From Nonomuraea guangzhouensis (lineage in GTDB: Bacteria; Actinomycetota; Actinomycetes; Streptosporangiales; Streptosporangiaceae): DNA of 64,000 bases. Positions within the stretch are counted from its first letter, which is position 1; the number at the start of each line of letters is the position of its first letter. A program made the position numbers and the translations under genes. The notes below the pieces were generated by a model. The model made no database searches. It was not told the origin of the DNA and worked only from the letters and a program-made list of their open reading frames with translations. This document shows positions 56,688 to 64,000 of the stretch, one piece after another. The DNA lies in contig NZ_JAHKRM010000007.1 of NCBI RefSeq assembly GCF_019396345.1, forward strand, positions 205,529-269,528. The letters run 5' to 3'.

Positions 56688-56861
56688 TCACATGACATTA
56701 TGCTGTAAAAGATCTTGCTGTGGGTGCCGTCTCTCCTTGGACGCCCGGGACCGCACGCTCATGCTCCTTGCTTTCAGAGCATGGGCCACGCCGGGATCGG
56801 GCGCGGGCAGGGCGGTGGCGTCCAGGTCGGCGCCGAAGTGGGTGAAAGCCATGGCACGCAT
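56688..56861 (-). pseudogene. N-terminal fragment of an MDR (quinone/alcohol) oxidoreductase
   Basis: ATG at 56861 has GGAG upstream and lies 5 bp after the luciferase-domain gene stop. The first 23 residues (MRAMAFTHFGADLDATALPA) match the start of MDR oxidoreductases. The next residues (HALKARSMSVRSRASKERRH) do not, and a stop follows at 56688. The gene has lost everything after its first few percent. Confidence 0.55.
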
Positions 56862-56866
56862 GATGA

Positions 56867-57355
56867 TCACTCCATTTCCGCAGCAGATGATGCGGCGGCC
56901 TGCAGCCAGGAGGCGCGCAGGACGGCAAGGGCGACGGCCAGTTCGGCCTCGTCGCGGGGGGCATAAAGCATCACGATCGTGTCGGGCCACTCGGGGCGCC
57001 GGCTGATCGGATGCGGCTCGATCCACCCTGCCCGCTCCAGCGGCGCTATGAGCGGCTCGGGCACGGTGAGATGGAGGAAACCCGAGCGGTGGATGTGCCC
57101 GAATTCGTCGTGGCTGGGGTGCAGGAACGCCGCCCACGGCCCGGCGGGCTCGTGCAGCCTCAGCGCCAGCGAGGCGGGCTCGGACACCTGGCTGGGGCCG
57201 ATGAACACGCCCGCCAGCGCCTGCGCGTCCGCCACCAGGGCGGCCCTGATATGCGGTGGGGAGAACTGGTCGAGCTGGTCATGCGGGATCTCCCGGCCCG
57301 TGGTCCGCGGGCGTGGTCCGGATCGGGACGGAGGATCGGTCAAGTCGATGCTCAT
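56867..57355 (-). CDS. Luciferase-domain (DUF5519-like) protein
   Basis: 162 residues from the ATG at 57355. The region SLALRLHEPAGPWAAFLHP, FGHIHRSGFLHLTVPEPL and WIEPHPISRRPEWPDTIVML follows the small 'luciferase' domain family that often accompanies oxidoreductases and HxlR/TetR regulators. Enzymatic role is not established. Divergent from the HxlR gene, 67 bp apart, and upstream of the broken MDR gene, which was probably once its operon partner. Confidence 0.75.
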   Translation of the reverse strand: MSIDLTDPPSRSGPRPRTTGREIPHDQLDQFSPPHIRAALVADAQALAGVFIGPSQVSEPASLALRLHEPAGPWAAFLHPSHDEFGHIHRSGFLHLTVPEPLIAPLERAGWIEPHPISRRPEWPDTIVMLYAPRDEAELAVALAVLRASWLQAAASSAAEME

Positions 57356-57422
57356 CGATACAGCACTTTCTGTGCGCTGGTTACTTCTTGTGCGTGCATC
57401 GAGTTTGATCCACAATGCTGCC

Positions 57423-57824
57423 ATGGCGGAAGAAGGCACTTTGACCCGCGCAAGGCACACCGATGTGCGTGAGACGGTCAGCGAGGACCACCCGACCTGC
57501 CAACTGCGCGACATTCTCGACCGCGTCGGGGACAAGTGGAGCGTGCTGGTGATGAACCTGCTCGGCGGCGGGCCCAAACGCTACTCCGAACTGCAGCGCG
57601 CCATCGAGGGCATCTCGCAGCGGATGCTCACTCTCACCCTGCGCAGCCTGGAGCGCGATGGCCTGGTGGAACGCACCGTCACCCCTACCTCGCCGCCGCG
57701 GGTCGACTACGCCCTGACCCCGGTCGGGCAGACGCTCTCAGCTCAGGTCGCCGGGCTCATCGAATGGGCCGAGCAGCACCGCGCATATGTGGCCGCAGCC
57801 CGCCTGTACTACGACGCGTCGTGA
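57423..57824 (+). CDS. HxlR-family transcriptional regulator
   Basis: 133 residues. Characteristic cysteine near the helix start (HPTCQLRDILDRVGDKWSVL), the strong motif GPKRYSELQRAIEGISQRML and wing ERTVTPTSPPRVDYALTPVG. HxlR proteins sense electrophiles or oxidants through that cysteine. It likely represses the divergent luciferase-domain gene. Confidence 0.92.
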   Translation: MAEEGTLTRARHTDVRETVSEDHPTCQLRDILDRVGDKWSVLVMNLLGGGPKRYSELQRAIEGISQRMLTLTLRSLERDGLVERTVTPTSPPRVDYALTPVGQTLSAQVAGLIEWAEQHRAYVAAARLYYDAS

Positions 57825-57964
57825 CCGGCCCAGGCCGGTATCGGCCCCGGCAAGCCTGCAGTCCCCAGGAGTGCGGCGTCCGGTTGACTCCTGGTCTTCC
57901 GTGATGGCTCACGGAGCCGCAGCCCCCTCTGAACAAGGTCCTGAACGCGCCCCGCTATGCACGT

Positions 57965-58259
57965 TTATCGCCTCTGTCGCTGATCTTGTGACGCGGAACG
58001 TCCGTCCCGAAGCAGGATCTTCTTCCTGAGAAGGTCGAAATTCGCGCGGCCATGCCCCTGCCGCTTGATCAACTTAGCTCCCGTGTTCTGCCCTTCGGCC
58101 TGCCCGGAACTCCAGGACACTGACAGACCCGCCGTTACCGCTTCCAATGGACGAGCGTGGGCAGGCCGCTGCCGCGGACGTCGTCGATCCAGGCCGGGAG
58201 CCGGTCCCCGCGCAGATCGCGCATCACGGTGGCGAAGCCACGCACGTGCCGGGTGATGG
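57965..58259 (-). pseudogene. ISL3-family transposase C-terminal relic, frameshifted
   Basis: Two adjacent minus-strand frames add up to the end of an ISL3 transposase. One reads RHVRGFATVMRDLRGDRLPA ... GLPTLVHWKR. The next, shifted by one base, reads SVSWSSGQAEGQNTGAKLIK and HGRANFDLLRKKILL, matching the family pattern WSSGxVEGxxxxxKxIKRQ-YGRAxFDLLR. The N-terminal three quarters are gone. The gap 57825-57964 holds no gene. Confidence 0.7.
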
Positions 58260-58261
58260 CG

Positions 58262-58307
58262 CGTCCTCGGGCGCTGGCGATTGCGCCTCACCGGGTGCCG
58301 ATGTCAT
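58262..58307. repeat. 46-bp segment, inverted copy at 59389-59435
   Basis: From CGTCCTCGGGCGCTGGCGAT to GTGCCGATGTCAT this segment is repeated in inverted orientation at 59389-59435 with one mismatch and one extra G. It abuts the ISL3 relic; the other copy abuts the IS5 relic. They flank about 1.08 kb containing the lipoprotein gene at 58388. Confidence 0.75.
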
Positions 58308-58387
58308 ACCGAAGGTCGGCACCGCGAGCACGTCCCGGCGAGGGCGTGCTCGCGAACCGGTCATGATCGGAACACGTTTACCGAGAT

Positions 58388-58810
58388 ATGCATCGATTTC
58401 TCGCGGTTCTCGCGCTCGCCGTGACCCTCTGCGGTTGCCAGGGCGAGCAAGAATGCACGCTGATCGGCACGCGCGTGGGCGTCCAGGTGGACGTCGCCGA
58501 CCCGCTCGCCAGCCGGGTGGTAGCGGCGAAGCTGGAGGTGTGCCAGGCGGATAGGTGCACCGAGCCCAAGCTGGAGATCTTCCCCTCCGACCAGGGCGGC
58601 AAGCACGGGTTCGGCGACGTCGGGGGGCTGCGCAAGGAATGGGCCACCGTACGGCTGAGGCTCACGGACGCCGCCGAGAAGGAGGTGCTCGACCGCACCA
58701 TCGACGTCACCCCTAAAGGCCGCTTCCCCAACGGTCCGCAGTGCGGCGAGGGCGGCCCGAACGCGGGGGTGGAGGTCGACGGCGAAGGCCGGATGCGGGA
58801 ACGGCCCTGA
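58388..58810 (+). CDS. Small lipoprotein
   Basis: 140 residues. Signal peptide LAVLALAVTLCGC with lipobox cysteine at 17. The mature part begins QGEQECTLIGTRVGVQVDVA and holds further cysteines (LEVCQADRC, GPQCGEGG). No family recognised; a beta-sandwich-like secreted domain is suggested by the spacing. It sits between two transposase relics inside a pair of inverted 46-bp segments. Confidence 0.7.
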   Translation: MHRFLAVLALAVTLCGCQGEQECTLIGTRVGVQVDVADPLASRVVAAKLEVCQADRCTEPKLEIFPSDQGGKHGFGDVGGLRKEWATVRLRLTDAAEKEVLDRTIDVTPKGRFPNGPQCGEGGPNAGVEVDGEGRMRERP

Positions 58811-58882
58811 CGCATTGACCGCACGCCGCGCCCAGCGTCCTCCGTAAGAGGATTTTGAGTCCAAGCGCCAAGTGGCAAAGGC

Positions 58883-59086
58883 TTAAGTGCTTGCGGGGAT
58901 GGGTCCGTAGAGGGCTGGTCCGATCTTGTTGATGTAGCCCTGGTGCGACCATGGGGACAGCCGAACGCGGAAGCTGTTGATGTTCTCGATCTTGAGGATG
59001 GCGGCCAGTTCCGTGCCTTTCCTGGCCCGCCAGGGCTGGCTGGCCAGGAGTTCCAGGACCTTGCCGCGCCGGTCGGGGCTGGACAA
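58883..59086 (-). pseudogene. Fragment of a winged-helix-like protein
   Basis: The frame reads GKVLELLASQPWRARKGTEL then NINSFRVRLSPWSHQGYINK and stops. The pattern resembles a small helix-turn-helix domain at the C terminus of other proteins, but only a possible TTG start exists and the upstream side merges with the IS5 relic. Probably the tail of an otherwise deleted gene. Confidence 0.35.
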
Positions 59087-59393
59087 GTCCGGAAGCCGCC
59101 ATACTTCTCGGTCAGCAGCGCCAGCAACGGGTGTGCGCCGTCACGGTCTTGGATGGAGGCGGCGGTGACGATCACGCACAACAGCAGCCCGAGCGTGTCG
59201 ACCGCGATGTGCCGTTTCTGTCCCTTGATCTTCTTGCCTGCGTCGTAGCCGCAGGTCGAGGCTTCGACGGTATCGGCTGCCTTGCCCGTCCGGGAGTCGA
59301 TGCATCCGACCATCACCGCCCGCGTCTCGCCCTCCAGCACCACCCACTCGGCATCGTTCAGATCCGACGGATACACCGGCCTGCGGTCATGAC
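59080..59393 (-). pseudogene. IS5-family transposase relic with internal deletion
   Basis: Minus-strand frame with YPSDLNDAEWVVLE (usual N terminus) joined directly to GCIDSRTGKAADTVEASTCG, YDAGKKIKGQKRHIAVDTLG and VTAASIQDRDGAHPLLALL (DDE region). About 80 codons that normally separate these blocks are missing, and the C-terminal part is absent. Confidence 0.75.
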
Positions 59394-59435
59394 ATCGGCA
59401 CCCCGGTGAGGCGCAATCGCCGGCGCCCGAGGACG
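59389..59435. repeat. Inverted partner of the 58262 segment
   Basis: Reverse complement of 58262-58307 (47 nt, one mismatch, one extra base). Lies at the 5' side of the IS5 relic. Confidence 0.75.
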
Positions 59436-59440
59436 TGGGT

Positions 59441-60009
59441 GTGTGACAGACAATCACCGGCTCCTGGCCGCCGAGATGCGTAGACAACACCTCAGTTACC
59501 CTCGTGCAGGTGCGGCGTGAGCCTCTCGTACCGGCTCATGGCCAGGGCTCGCCCGGCCAAGCTGCCGGACACGCGGCTGGAGCTCCCGCTGCCCGATCTG
59601 GCTTGTGCGTGTTGTTCGCTCGCGGTACTGACCTCGTTATCGTCCGTCCACGATGACCGCCCACCACACCCGCAGACGCCACGGTTGCGACTACCCGCGC
59701 ATAGCGGGACCCCGCCCAGTCCGCCGCTGCAACGGGTCGCCGATCAGCCCAGTCCTGGTCGCGCTACCAGGCACACGTGGAGTTGTTGAGCGGTCTCCTG
59801 AGGCTTGAAGCCGACTCCGGTTGTCGCAGTTGTGGTCGACGGGGACGTGTGCCCCGCCGCCACATCCGCGTCCGCCGGGTGCCATGGTGGTGTCGCTTGC
59901 TCAAAGCCTCGAGATCCAGCGCGGCTCCGATGCCGAGCCTGGTCGAGGGCGGAGCCGGCTGAGCCCCGCGTGTCAGCCGGCCCATGTGTCATGGCTGCCC
60001 GGGCAGGGC
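59441..60009. other. Gene-poor region of about 570 bp
   Basis: Several short overlapping frames exist on both strands but none has a ribosome site, family motif or consistent codon pattern. Given the transposase relics on its left, it is best seen as decayed DNA. Confidence 0.5.
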
Positions 60010-60975
60010 TTACTCCTTGATGACGTTGTCGCGTGGACCAGCGTAGACAGGGTTCTTGTCGAAGCGCTTGTCGGTGACGAGCAGGCGGATCAGTTCCGGC
60101 TTGCGGATGGACTCCTGCGCCTCCCAGGCGATCCAGTTGTCGCCGACGGGTTCGGTTTGCGTGCGGAGCTCGCCGTAGCCGCCCGGGTTGTCCGGCGCGA
60201 CCGCCATGATCAGGTACTCGACCTTCAACCCGCGCCTCTTGAGCTCGGGCAGGACCTCGCCGACGGTCTTCTCATCCACCCGGAAGCCGGCGAGTGAGCG
60301 GCCCTTCGTGGTTGCCAGCCGGTAGTCGGACTTGACCCCCGCCTTCGGCCCGTTCCACTTGGAGGGCACGAGAACGCACGGGGCGACCGGGCCGCTCATA
60401 AGGATCGTGCTGGTGCTGTGGTCGCTGATCGTCCAGACGAACGTCTGGCCGGGCTTGAAGAGCTTGGTGTCGATCCGCATCTGCCAGCCCTGGCTGTGTT
60501 CCTCCCCGGGGATGTTCTCCGGCACGGAGTACAGGCCGTGGGGAACGTCCTGCACCATGGTTCCGCGCGGTTCCTGGCACCACATGCCCGGGGGTGCGTA
60601 GTCGACGGTGGCCGGGACATTGAGTTCCTTCAACCGCTTCGCCAGCCCCGCCTTGTCGCGGAAATCCCGGATCTGGACGTACGCGACGCCGTCGGATTCC
60701 TTGGTGACCGCATAGGAGGGGGTGGCGCTCTCCTTCAGCAGGCTCGGCCCCACCACGATGCCCACGGCGAGCAGCCCCGCGCCCGCCAGCCCCAAGGCCA
60801 GCCGCCGGGCAGGGCGCCGGCGAGGGCGGCCGGGGGACGGGCCGGGCTGCTCGGCGGCGGCGATTGAGGCCAGCAGCTTCCGCGCCCCCACATCGGAGGC
60901 GTGCCCTCCCGGCGTGCCCGGTTCTACCCGGGCCAGCGCACGCGTGATCTCGTCGATGTTGTCGATGTTCTTCAT
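60010..60975 (-). CDS. Membrane-anchored partner of ECF sigma factor (paralogue of 49848)
   Basis: 321 residues; ATG overlaps the sigma stop (TGATG). Cytoplasmic N terminus of about 65 residues (MKNIDNIDEITRALARVEPG), basic stretch, membrane segment LALGLAGAGLLAVGIVV, then an extracytoplasmic domain. That domain has YAVTKESDGVAYVQIRDFRD, WCQEPRG and a later cysteine (APCVLVP). Its YAVTK-DG-RD-GL core matches the smaller protein at 49848, with about 110 extra C-terminal residues. Likely senses an envelope signal and modulates the sigma factor; inferred from coupling. Confidence 0.75.
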   Translation of the reverse strand: MKNIDNIDEITRALARVEPGTPGGHASDVGARKLLASIAAAEQPGPSPGRPRRRPARRLALGLAGAGLLAVGIVVGPSLLKESATPSYAVTKESDGVAYVQIRDFRDKAGLAKRLKELNVPATVDYAPPGMWCQEPRGTMVQDVPHGLYSVPENIPGEEHSQGWQMRIDTKLFKPGQTFVWTISDHSTSTILMSGPVAPCVLVPSKWNGPKAGVKSDYRLATTKGRSLAGFRVDEKTVGEVLPELKRRGLKVEYLIMAVAPDNPGGYGELRTQTEPVGDNWIAWEAQESIRKPELIRLLVTDKRFDKNPVYAGPRDNVIKE

Positions 60976-61520
60976 CACAGATGTCCCTCCGCGGGGGTCA
61001 ACCGGCCTGCCGATGTGAAGTGCACGTCCGCCTCGGCGAGCGCGCGGGCGAAGCGCCTGCGGGCGCGGTGGAGTCTGATGCGTACGGCGTTGCGCGACAT
61101 ACCGAGCACGGAGGCGATCTGCTGTCGGTCCAGTCCCTCCCAGGCGACCAGGGACAACAGCTCCCGATCGGTGTCCGGCAAGGCCCGGAAGATCTGCGCG
61201 ATCGCCGTCAGCTCGACCCCGCTGTCGGGCGCGGCCTGGTACAGGTCGGCCATTTCGGTGTCGAGCTCCACGTTGAGGGACTGGCGGCGCACCTCGACCC
61301 GATAGTGGTTGGCCAGCACCTTGCGCGCCACGCCATACAGCCACAGGGTGGCCTGCTCTCCGTCCGGCACTTCGCCCATCCGCCGCCAGGCAATGGCAAA
61401 GGTTTCCGCCACGACGTCCGCCGCATCCTGCGGCGAGTGGCAGCGGCGGGCCGCGTATGCCGTGATCTGGCCATACGTCTCCCGGTACATGGACTCGAAC
61501 CTGGCCAGCTCACTACCCAC
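60975..61520 (-). CDS. ECF RNA polymerase sigma factor
   Basis: 181 residues from a GTG at 61520; no earlier start is possible because a TGA closes the frame upstream. Region 2 YRETYGQITAYAARRCHSPQ, DVVAETFAIAWRR, LWLYGVARKVLANHYR and region 4 LDRQQIASVLGMSRNAVRIR. Its own ribosome site is modest and the start overlaps the end of a small upstream ORF, so translational coupling is likely. Confidence 0.9.
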   Translation of the reverse strand: MGSELARFESMYRETYGQITAYAARRCHSPQDAADVVAETFAIAWRRMGEVPDGEQATLWLYGVARKVLANHYRVEVRRQSLNVELDTEMADLYQAAPDSGVELTAIAQIFRALPDTDRELLSLVAWEGLDRQQIASVLGMSRNAVRIRLHRARRRFARALAEADVHFTSAGRLTPAEGHL

Positions 61521-61557
61521 GGGCTGGTCCCGCGTCCGGTCTCCTCGGCATCCCCAT
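61513..61557 (-). CDS. Putative leader ORF overlapping the sigma factor start
   Basis: ATG at 61557 preceded by AAGGAGGCGGCC, a better ribosome site than that of the sigma gene. It encodes MGMPRRPDAGPARG and stops at TAG 61515-61513, just inside the sigma GTG start (61520). An in-frame ATG at 61572 is also possible. Suggests re-initiation control of the sigma factor, or that the sigma gene start is mis-assigned by a frameshift. Confidence 0.4.
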   Translation of the reverse strand: MGMPRRPDAGPARG

Positions 61558-61680
61558 GGCCGCCTCCTTCATAGTTTTGATTTGCGGACATCTGTGCCTA
61601 TGTAGGGAGTCGGGCCATCATTTCGTGCCAGGGCAGAGAAATTTCGCGGCTTTCCCGCCGCAGCGAAGGGCCGAACCCGG

Positions 61681-61827
61681 ATGGTGCGTCGGCGCCCCCT
61701 GCCGGGAGGTCAGTTGGCTGTCAGCGCCGCCGCCACCGCACTCCTCCTCGCTCCCCTGGCTACCGGCCCCGCCGTGGCCATGAGCGAGCTGTTGCTCGGT
61801 GACTGGAGAAGAGACGAGGGGTGGTGA
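61681..61827 (+). CDS. 48-residue signal-peptide-like ORF
   Basis: ATG at 61681; product MVRRRPLPGGQLAVSAAATA continuing into a hydrophobic segment and an APLATGPAVA cleavage-like site, then only about 16 residues. The ribosome site is poor. It overlaps the start of the next gene by 7 bp. Possibly the stump of a secreted protein gene. Confidence 0.3.
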   Translation: MVRRRPLPGGQLAVSAAATALLLAPLATGPAVAMSELLLGDWRRDEGW

Positions 61828-62507
61828 AGGTGGGACGCGTGGAGCTCGAGCGGCAGCACTTCTCAGACACGAGGGTCATCGGTTCGGGCCGCACGATCGG
61901 GCCTGCCCGGCTGGATCGGTGCCAGTTCGTCAACTGCTCGCTCGTGCAGCGGGACGATCCGGAGTACGGCCTGGTGGTTCGTGACATTGTCGCCAGCCGG
62001 TGCGCACTGCGGGGCAGCGTCGTGCAAGGGGTGCGGTTCGAGGATGTGCTGGTGGAGCGGCTCACCACCACGGGAATGATCCATCTGGAAGCGTGCGTGT
62101 TCCGTCACGTGACCTTGCGGGGCCCGATGAACTCCATGATGACGATACCTCCGGCTCCCTTCTGGCCGGACGAGTCGCAGGCCGCCTTCACCGCCAGTGC
62201 CGTCGCGTTCTACCGGGACGTCGATTGGGCGTTGGACATCTCGCAGGCCGAATTCGCGGAAGCGGACTTCTACTGGGTGCCAGGGGAGTTGGTCAGGAGG
62301 GATCCGGCCACGCAGCTTCTGCTCAGGAGATCGTCATTCGACGGGGTCGATCATGCATCTCTGCCGCTGGACGCGCAGATCGCGGCAGAGCGCTTCGAGT
62401 CCACACCGTTCGACACCGTGGTCGCCATCGCGCCAACACGATCCAAGCACTTCGCCGAACGCCTCGCCGCTCTCAACGAGCTTCGACGCCGCGGGCTGGC
62501 CGAATAG
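61821..62507 (+). CDS. Hypothetical protein with right-handed beta-helix (pentapeptide-like) region
   Basis: 228 residues from tandem GTG codons at 61821/61824. The N-terminal half (ARLDRCQFVNCSLVQ, CALRGSVVQGVRFEDVLVER, LEACVFRHVTLRG) has the repeating spacing of beta-helical pentapeptide-like proteins. The second half is a globular region with FWPDESQAAFTASAVAFYRD. No enzyme motif; function unknown. Confidence 0.65.
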   Translation: MVKVGRVELERQHFSDTRVIGSGRTIGPARLDRCQFVNCSLVQRDDPEYGLVVRDIVASRCALRGSVVQGVRFEDVLVERLTTTGMIHLEACVFRHVTLRGPMNSMMTIPPAPFWPDESQAAFTASAVAFYRDVDWALDISQAEFAEADFYWVPGELVRRDPATQLLLRRSSFDGVDHASLPLDAQIAAERFESTPFDTVVAIAPTRSKHFAERLAALNELRRRGLAE

Positions 62508-62575
62508 GCGCAACGTGCCGTCGCGCTACTGAAGGCCTCGCAGGGTTGTAGGCCGCAGACTTGAACGCCTGTCGG

Positions 62576-63241
62576 TCACACTCCGATGAAGCTCACTGTT
62601 TCTGTCATGTCCGCCCGCCCGGTGCGCAGTCGTGGCACGCCTTCCTTCTCGAATCCCACCGCGACACCGCAGAACAGCACGAGCCCATCATCGGCCCCGA
62701 CTATCTGGCTGACGGTCTTGCGGTACATCGTCCACATCACCTGGGGGCAGCTGTGCAGCCCTTCCGCTCTCAGTAACAGCATGACCGTCTGCAAGTACAT
62801 CCCCGCGTCCCCCCACTGCCCGGGCCCCATCGTCCGGTCGACGTAGCAGAACACCATGACCGGCGCCCCGAACGCCGCCGAGTTCAAGGCGGCGATCTTT
62901 GTGGGCCTGTCGGGGTCGCCGCGTTCGATCCCCAGCGCGTTGTACCGCTGGGCGGCCGCGGCGGAGAAACGGTCCAGATACGGCGAGGTCAGGTCGGCCG
63001 GGTACATCGGATACTCCCGCTCATCACCCGGGTCTCCCGCCAGTGCCCTGGCCGTCGCGCGCCTCTTCAGTTCGGCCAAGGGCTCGCCGGTCACGACATA
63101 CACGTGCCATGGCTGGAGGTTCCCGCTGGACGGAGCCCGCGTCGCCGCGGCCAGCACTCGTTCGAGTACCTCTTTGGACACCGGCTCGTCGCTGAACGCC
63201 CGCACGGCCCGGCGACTGTCCACGGCTTCATACACATCCAC
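62576..63241 (-). CDS. Nitroreductase-family FMN oxidoreductase
   Basis: 221 residues. Family start SRRAVRAFSDEPVSKEVLER, APSSGNLQPWHVYVVTGEPL (FMN-binding SGN), and the C-terminal DGLVLFCGVAVGFEKEGVPR. NAD(P)H-dependent reduction of nitro, quinone or enone substrates; physiological role not predictable. Convergent with the preceding gene. Confidence 0.92.
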   Translation of the reverse strand: MDVYEAVDSRRAVRAFSDEPVSKEVLERVLAAATRAPSSGNLQPWHVYVVTGEPLAELKRRATARALAGDPGDEREYPMYPADLTSPYLDRFSAAAAQRYNALGIERGDPDRPTKIAALNSAAFGAPVMVFCYVDRTMGPGQWGDAGMYLQTVMLLLRAEGLHSCPQVMWTMYRKTVSQIVGADDGLVLFCGVAVGFEKEGVPRLRTGRADMTETVSFIGV

Positions 63242-63545
63242 GTCTTCTGGTCCTCTCAGCCAACGACAACCACCTCCTTCTACCGTCTTCGGTGCCTGCC
63301 GCGGGCCGCGGGGTCGCGCTCGGCGACGTGCTGCTCATGCCGGTCATCCGATGAAGGACCAGAGGCCGAAGCGGCCCCACGCAACCGTGGGTGATCATCG
63401 CGCCGACCATCAGCAAGACCCAGCAGAGGGCGGTCACCGGCACCAGCACCGGCGCGACATCGACCACGGCGGGCAGGATCAAGCCCGCCGCAGCCAGGAT
63501 TTCAAGGACGCCGAGGGCCTTGACGAAGGCGTTTCGCGCTTGTCG
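63228..63545 (-). pseudogene. DoxX-like membrane protein relic
   Basis: Minus frame reading KALGVLEILAAAGLILPAVV then VLVPVTALCWVLLMVGAMIT, the core helices of DoxX-like proteins. There is no start codon with a ribosome site and no first helix. The end (RMTGMSSTSPSATPRPAAG) departs from the family. Overlaps the nitroreductase start by 14 bp. A gene truncated at both ends. Confidence 0.55.
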
Positions 63546-63572
63546 TGCTCAGTGCCCTACAAGGGTGCTGGG

Positions 63573-64000
63573 TTATTGGTACGCGCTGGCTTGGAGGGTG
63601 TAGAGGTCGGCGTACAGGCCGTTCAAGGACATGAGGGTGGCGTGGTTGCCCTGCTCCGTCACCTTGCCGTGCTCCAGGACGTAGATGCGGTCGGCGTAGC
63701 GGACGCTGGCCAGGCGGTGGGTGATCAGCAGGACCGTGCGGCCGTCGGAGTGGCCGCGGATGCGTTCGAACAGGGCGTGTTCGGCGCGGGCGTCGAGGGC
63801 GGCCGTGGGCTCGTCGCAGATGAGCAGGGGCGCGTCGCGGTGGAAGCCGCGGGCGACCGCGATGCGCTGCCACTGGCCGCCTGACAGCTCGTGGCCGTCC
63901 TTGAAGCGCCGGTCGAGCAGGGTGCGGAAGCCGAGCGGGAGGCCGGCGACGACCTCGTCGGCGCCGGCCACCTCGGCGGCCGAGTGCAAGGCGGCATCGC
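63573..64000 (-). CDS. ABC exporter ATPase domain, 5' part outside window
   Basis: C-terminal 142 residues of an ABC protein entering from the right edge. Signature HELSGGQWQRIAVARGFHRD, Walker B LLICDEPTAALDARAE, H-loop LLITHRLASVRYADRIYVLE and the exporter-type ending GNHATLMSLNGLYADLYTLQ. This ending is typical of fused membrane-ATPase half transporters. Q-for-R/Q variation in the signature is normal. Confidence 0.92.
   Translation of the reverse strand, partial: DAALHSAAEVAGADEVVAGLPLGFRTLLDRRFKDGHELSGGQWQRIAVARGFHRDAPLLICDEPTAALDARAEHALFERIRGHSDGRTVLLITHRLASVRYADRIYVLEHGKVTEQGNHATLMSLNGLYADLYTLQASAYQ

Noticed and set aside
59501..60009. Several 60-90 codon frames on both strands
   Set aside because: Mutually overlapping, without ribosome sites or motifs; treated as decayed DNA.
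1..64000. tRNA/rRNA genes, CRISPR arrays, known riboswitches, attachment sites
   Set aside because: None could be recognised by eye; no regularly spaced repeats were seen and the only exact longer repeats are those reported.

Overview
The window is very GC-rich, coding-dense DNA with many GTG/TTG starts, ATGA/GTGA overlaps and large regulator, polyketide synthase (PKS), beta-oxidation and F420-type gene families. This points to a filamentous actinomycete, most likely of the Streptosporangiales/Nonomuraea type. The taxon is an inference from style, not from a marker gene. No tRNA, rRNA or CRISPR array was seen.

Layout. 1-9.1 kb: a metallo-beta-lactamase (MBL) fold hydrolase (runs off the left edge), an HXXEE-type membrane protein and a degenerate M24 peptidase-like protein on the minus strand. 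They face a large LuxR (LAL) regulator, a DUF2306 membrane protein, a TetR, an AraC and a quinone-oxidoreductase-like MDR enzyme. 9.4-30.9 kb: a large acyl-CoA catabolic locus. It has two thiolases, two SDRs, two LysR regulators, an acyl-CoA synthetase, two enoyl-CoA hydratases, a CaiB-type CoA transferase/racemase, three acyl-CoA dehydrogenases and two MaoC hydratases. A TetR regulator resembling KstR2, a complete Liv-type ABC importer and an LLM oxidoreductase complete it. Repeated operator-like sites (18-mer twice near 29.8 kb, sharing a 10-bp core with a site at 24.09 kb) suggest one regulon that imports a carboxylic acid, activates it and degrades it.

31-34.9 kb: a TPR-like protein, a 5'-truncated sulfatase and a secreted DUF11-type protein with a strong terminator. 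35.2-47.1 kb: the most notable locus. It encodes a fatty acyl-AMP ligase, a 40-codon ORF with a good ribosome site, and a single-module PKS (ACP-KS-AT-DH-like-KR-ACP-TE). It continues with a crotonyl-CoA carboxylase/reductase, an MFS exporter and, convergently, a secreted antigen-85/mycolyltransferase-like acyl esterase. The PKS AT has a GAGH specificity motif and the DH active-site motif is shortened. The predicted product is therefore an alpha-alkyl, beta-hydroxy fatty acid, chemically like a small mycolic acid. The logic parallels FadD32-Pks13-antigen 85, but with an in-cis ketoreductase and a dedicated alkylmalonyl-CoA supply.

47.3-64 kb: a mosaic of small regulators and secreted proteins. 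It includes MarR plus an antibiotic-biosynthesis monooxygenase, two paralogous ECF-sigma/membrane-partner pairs, a hydantoinase A/B pair and a DUF574-type methyltransferase. A luciferase-domain protein sits opposite an HxlR regulator, and a nitroreductase and the end of an ABC exporter gene follow. The region is littered with decayed genes: an ECF sigma fragment, a PucR tail, an MDR N-terminus, ISL3 and IS5 transposase relics, and a DoxX relic. It looks like an accessory region shaped by insertion and deletion.
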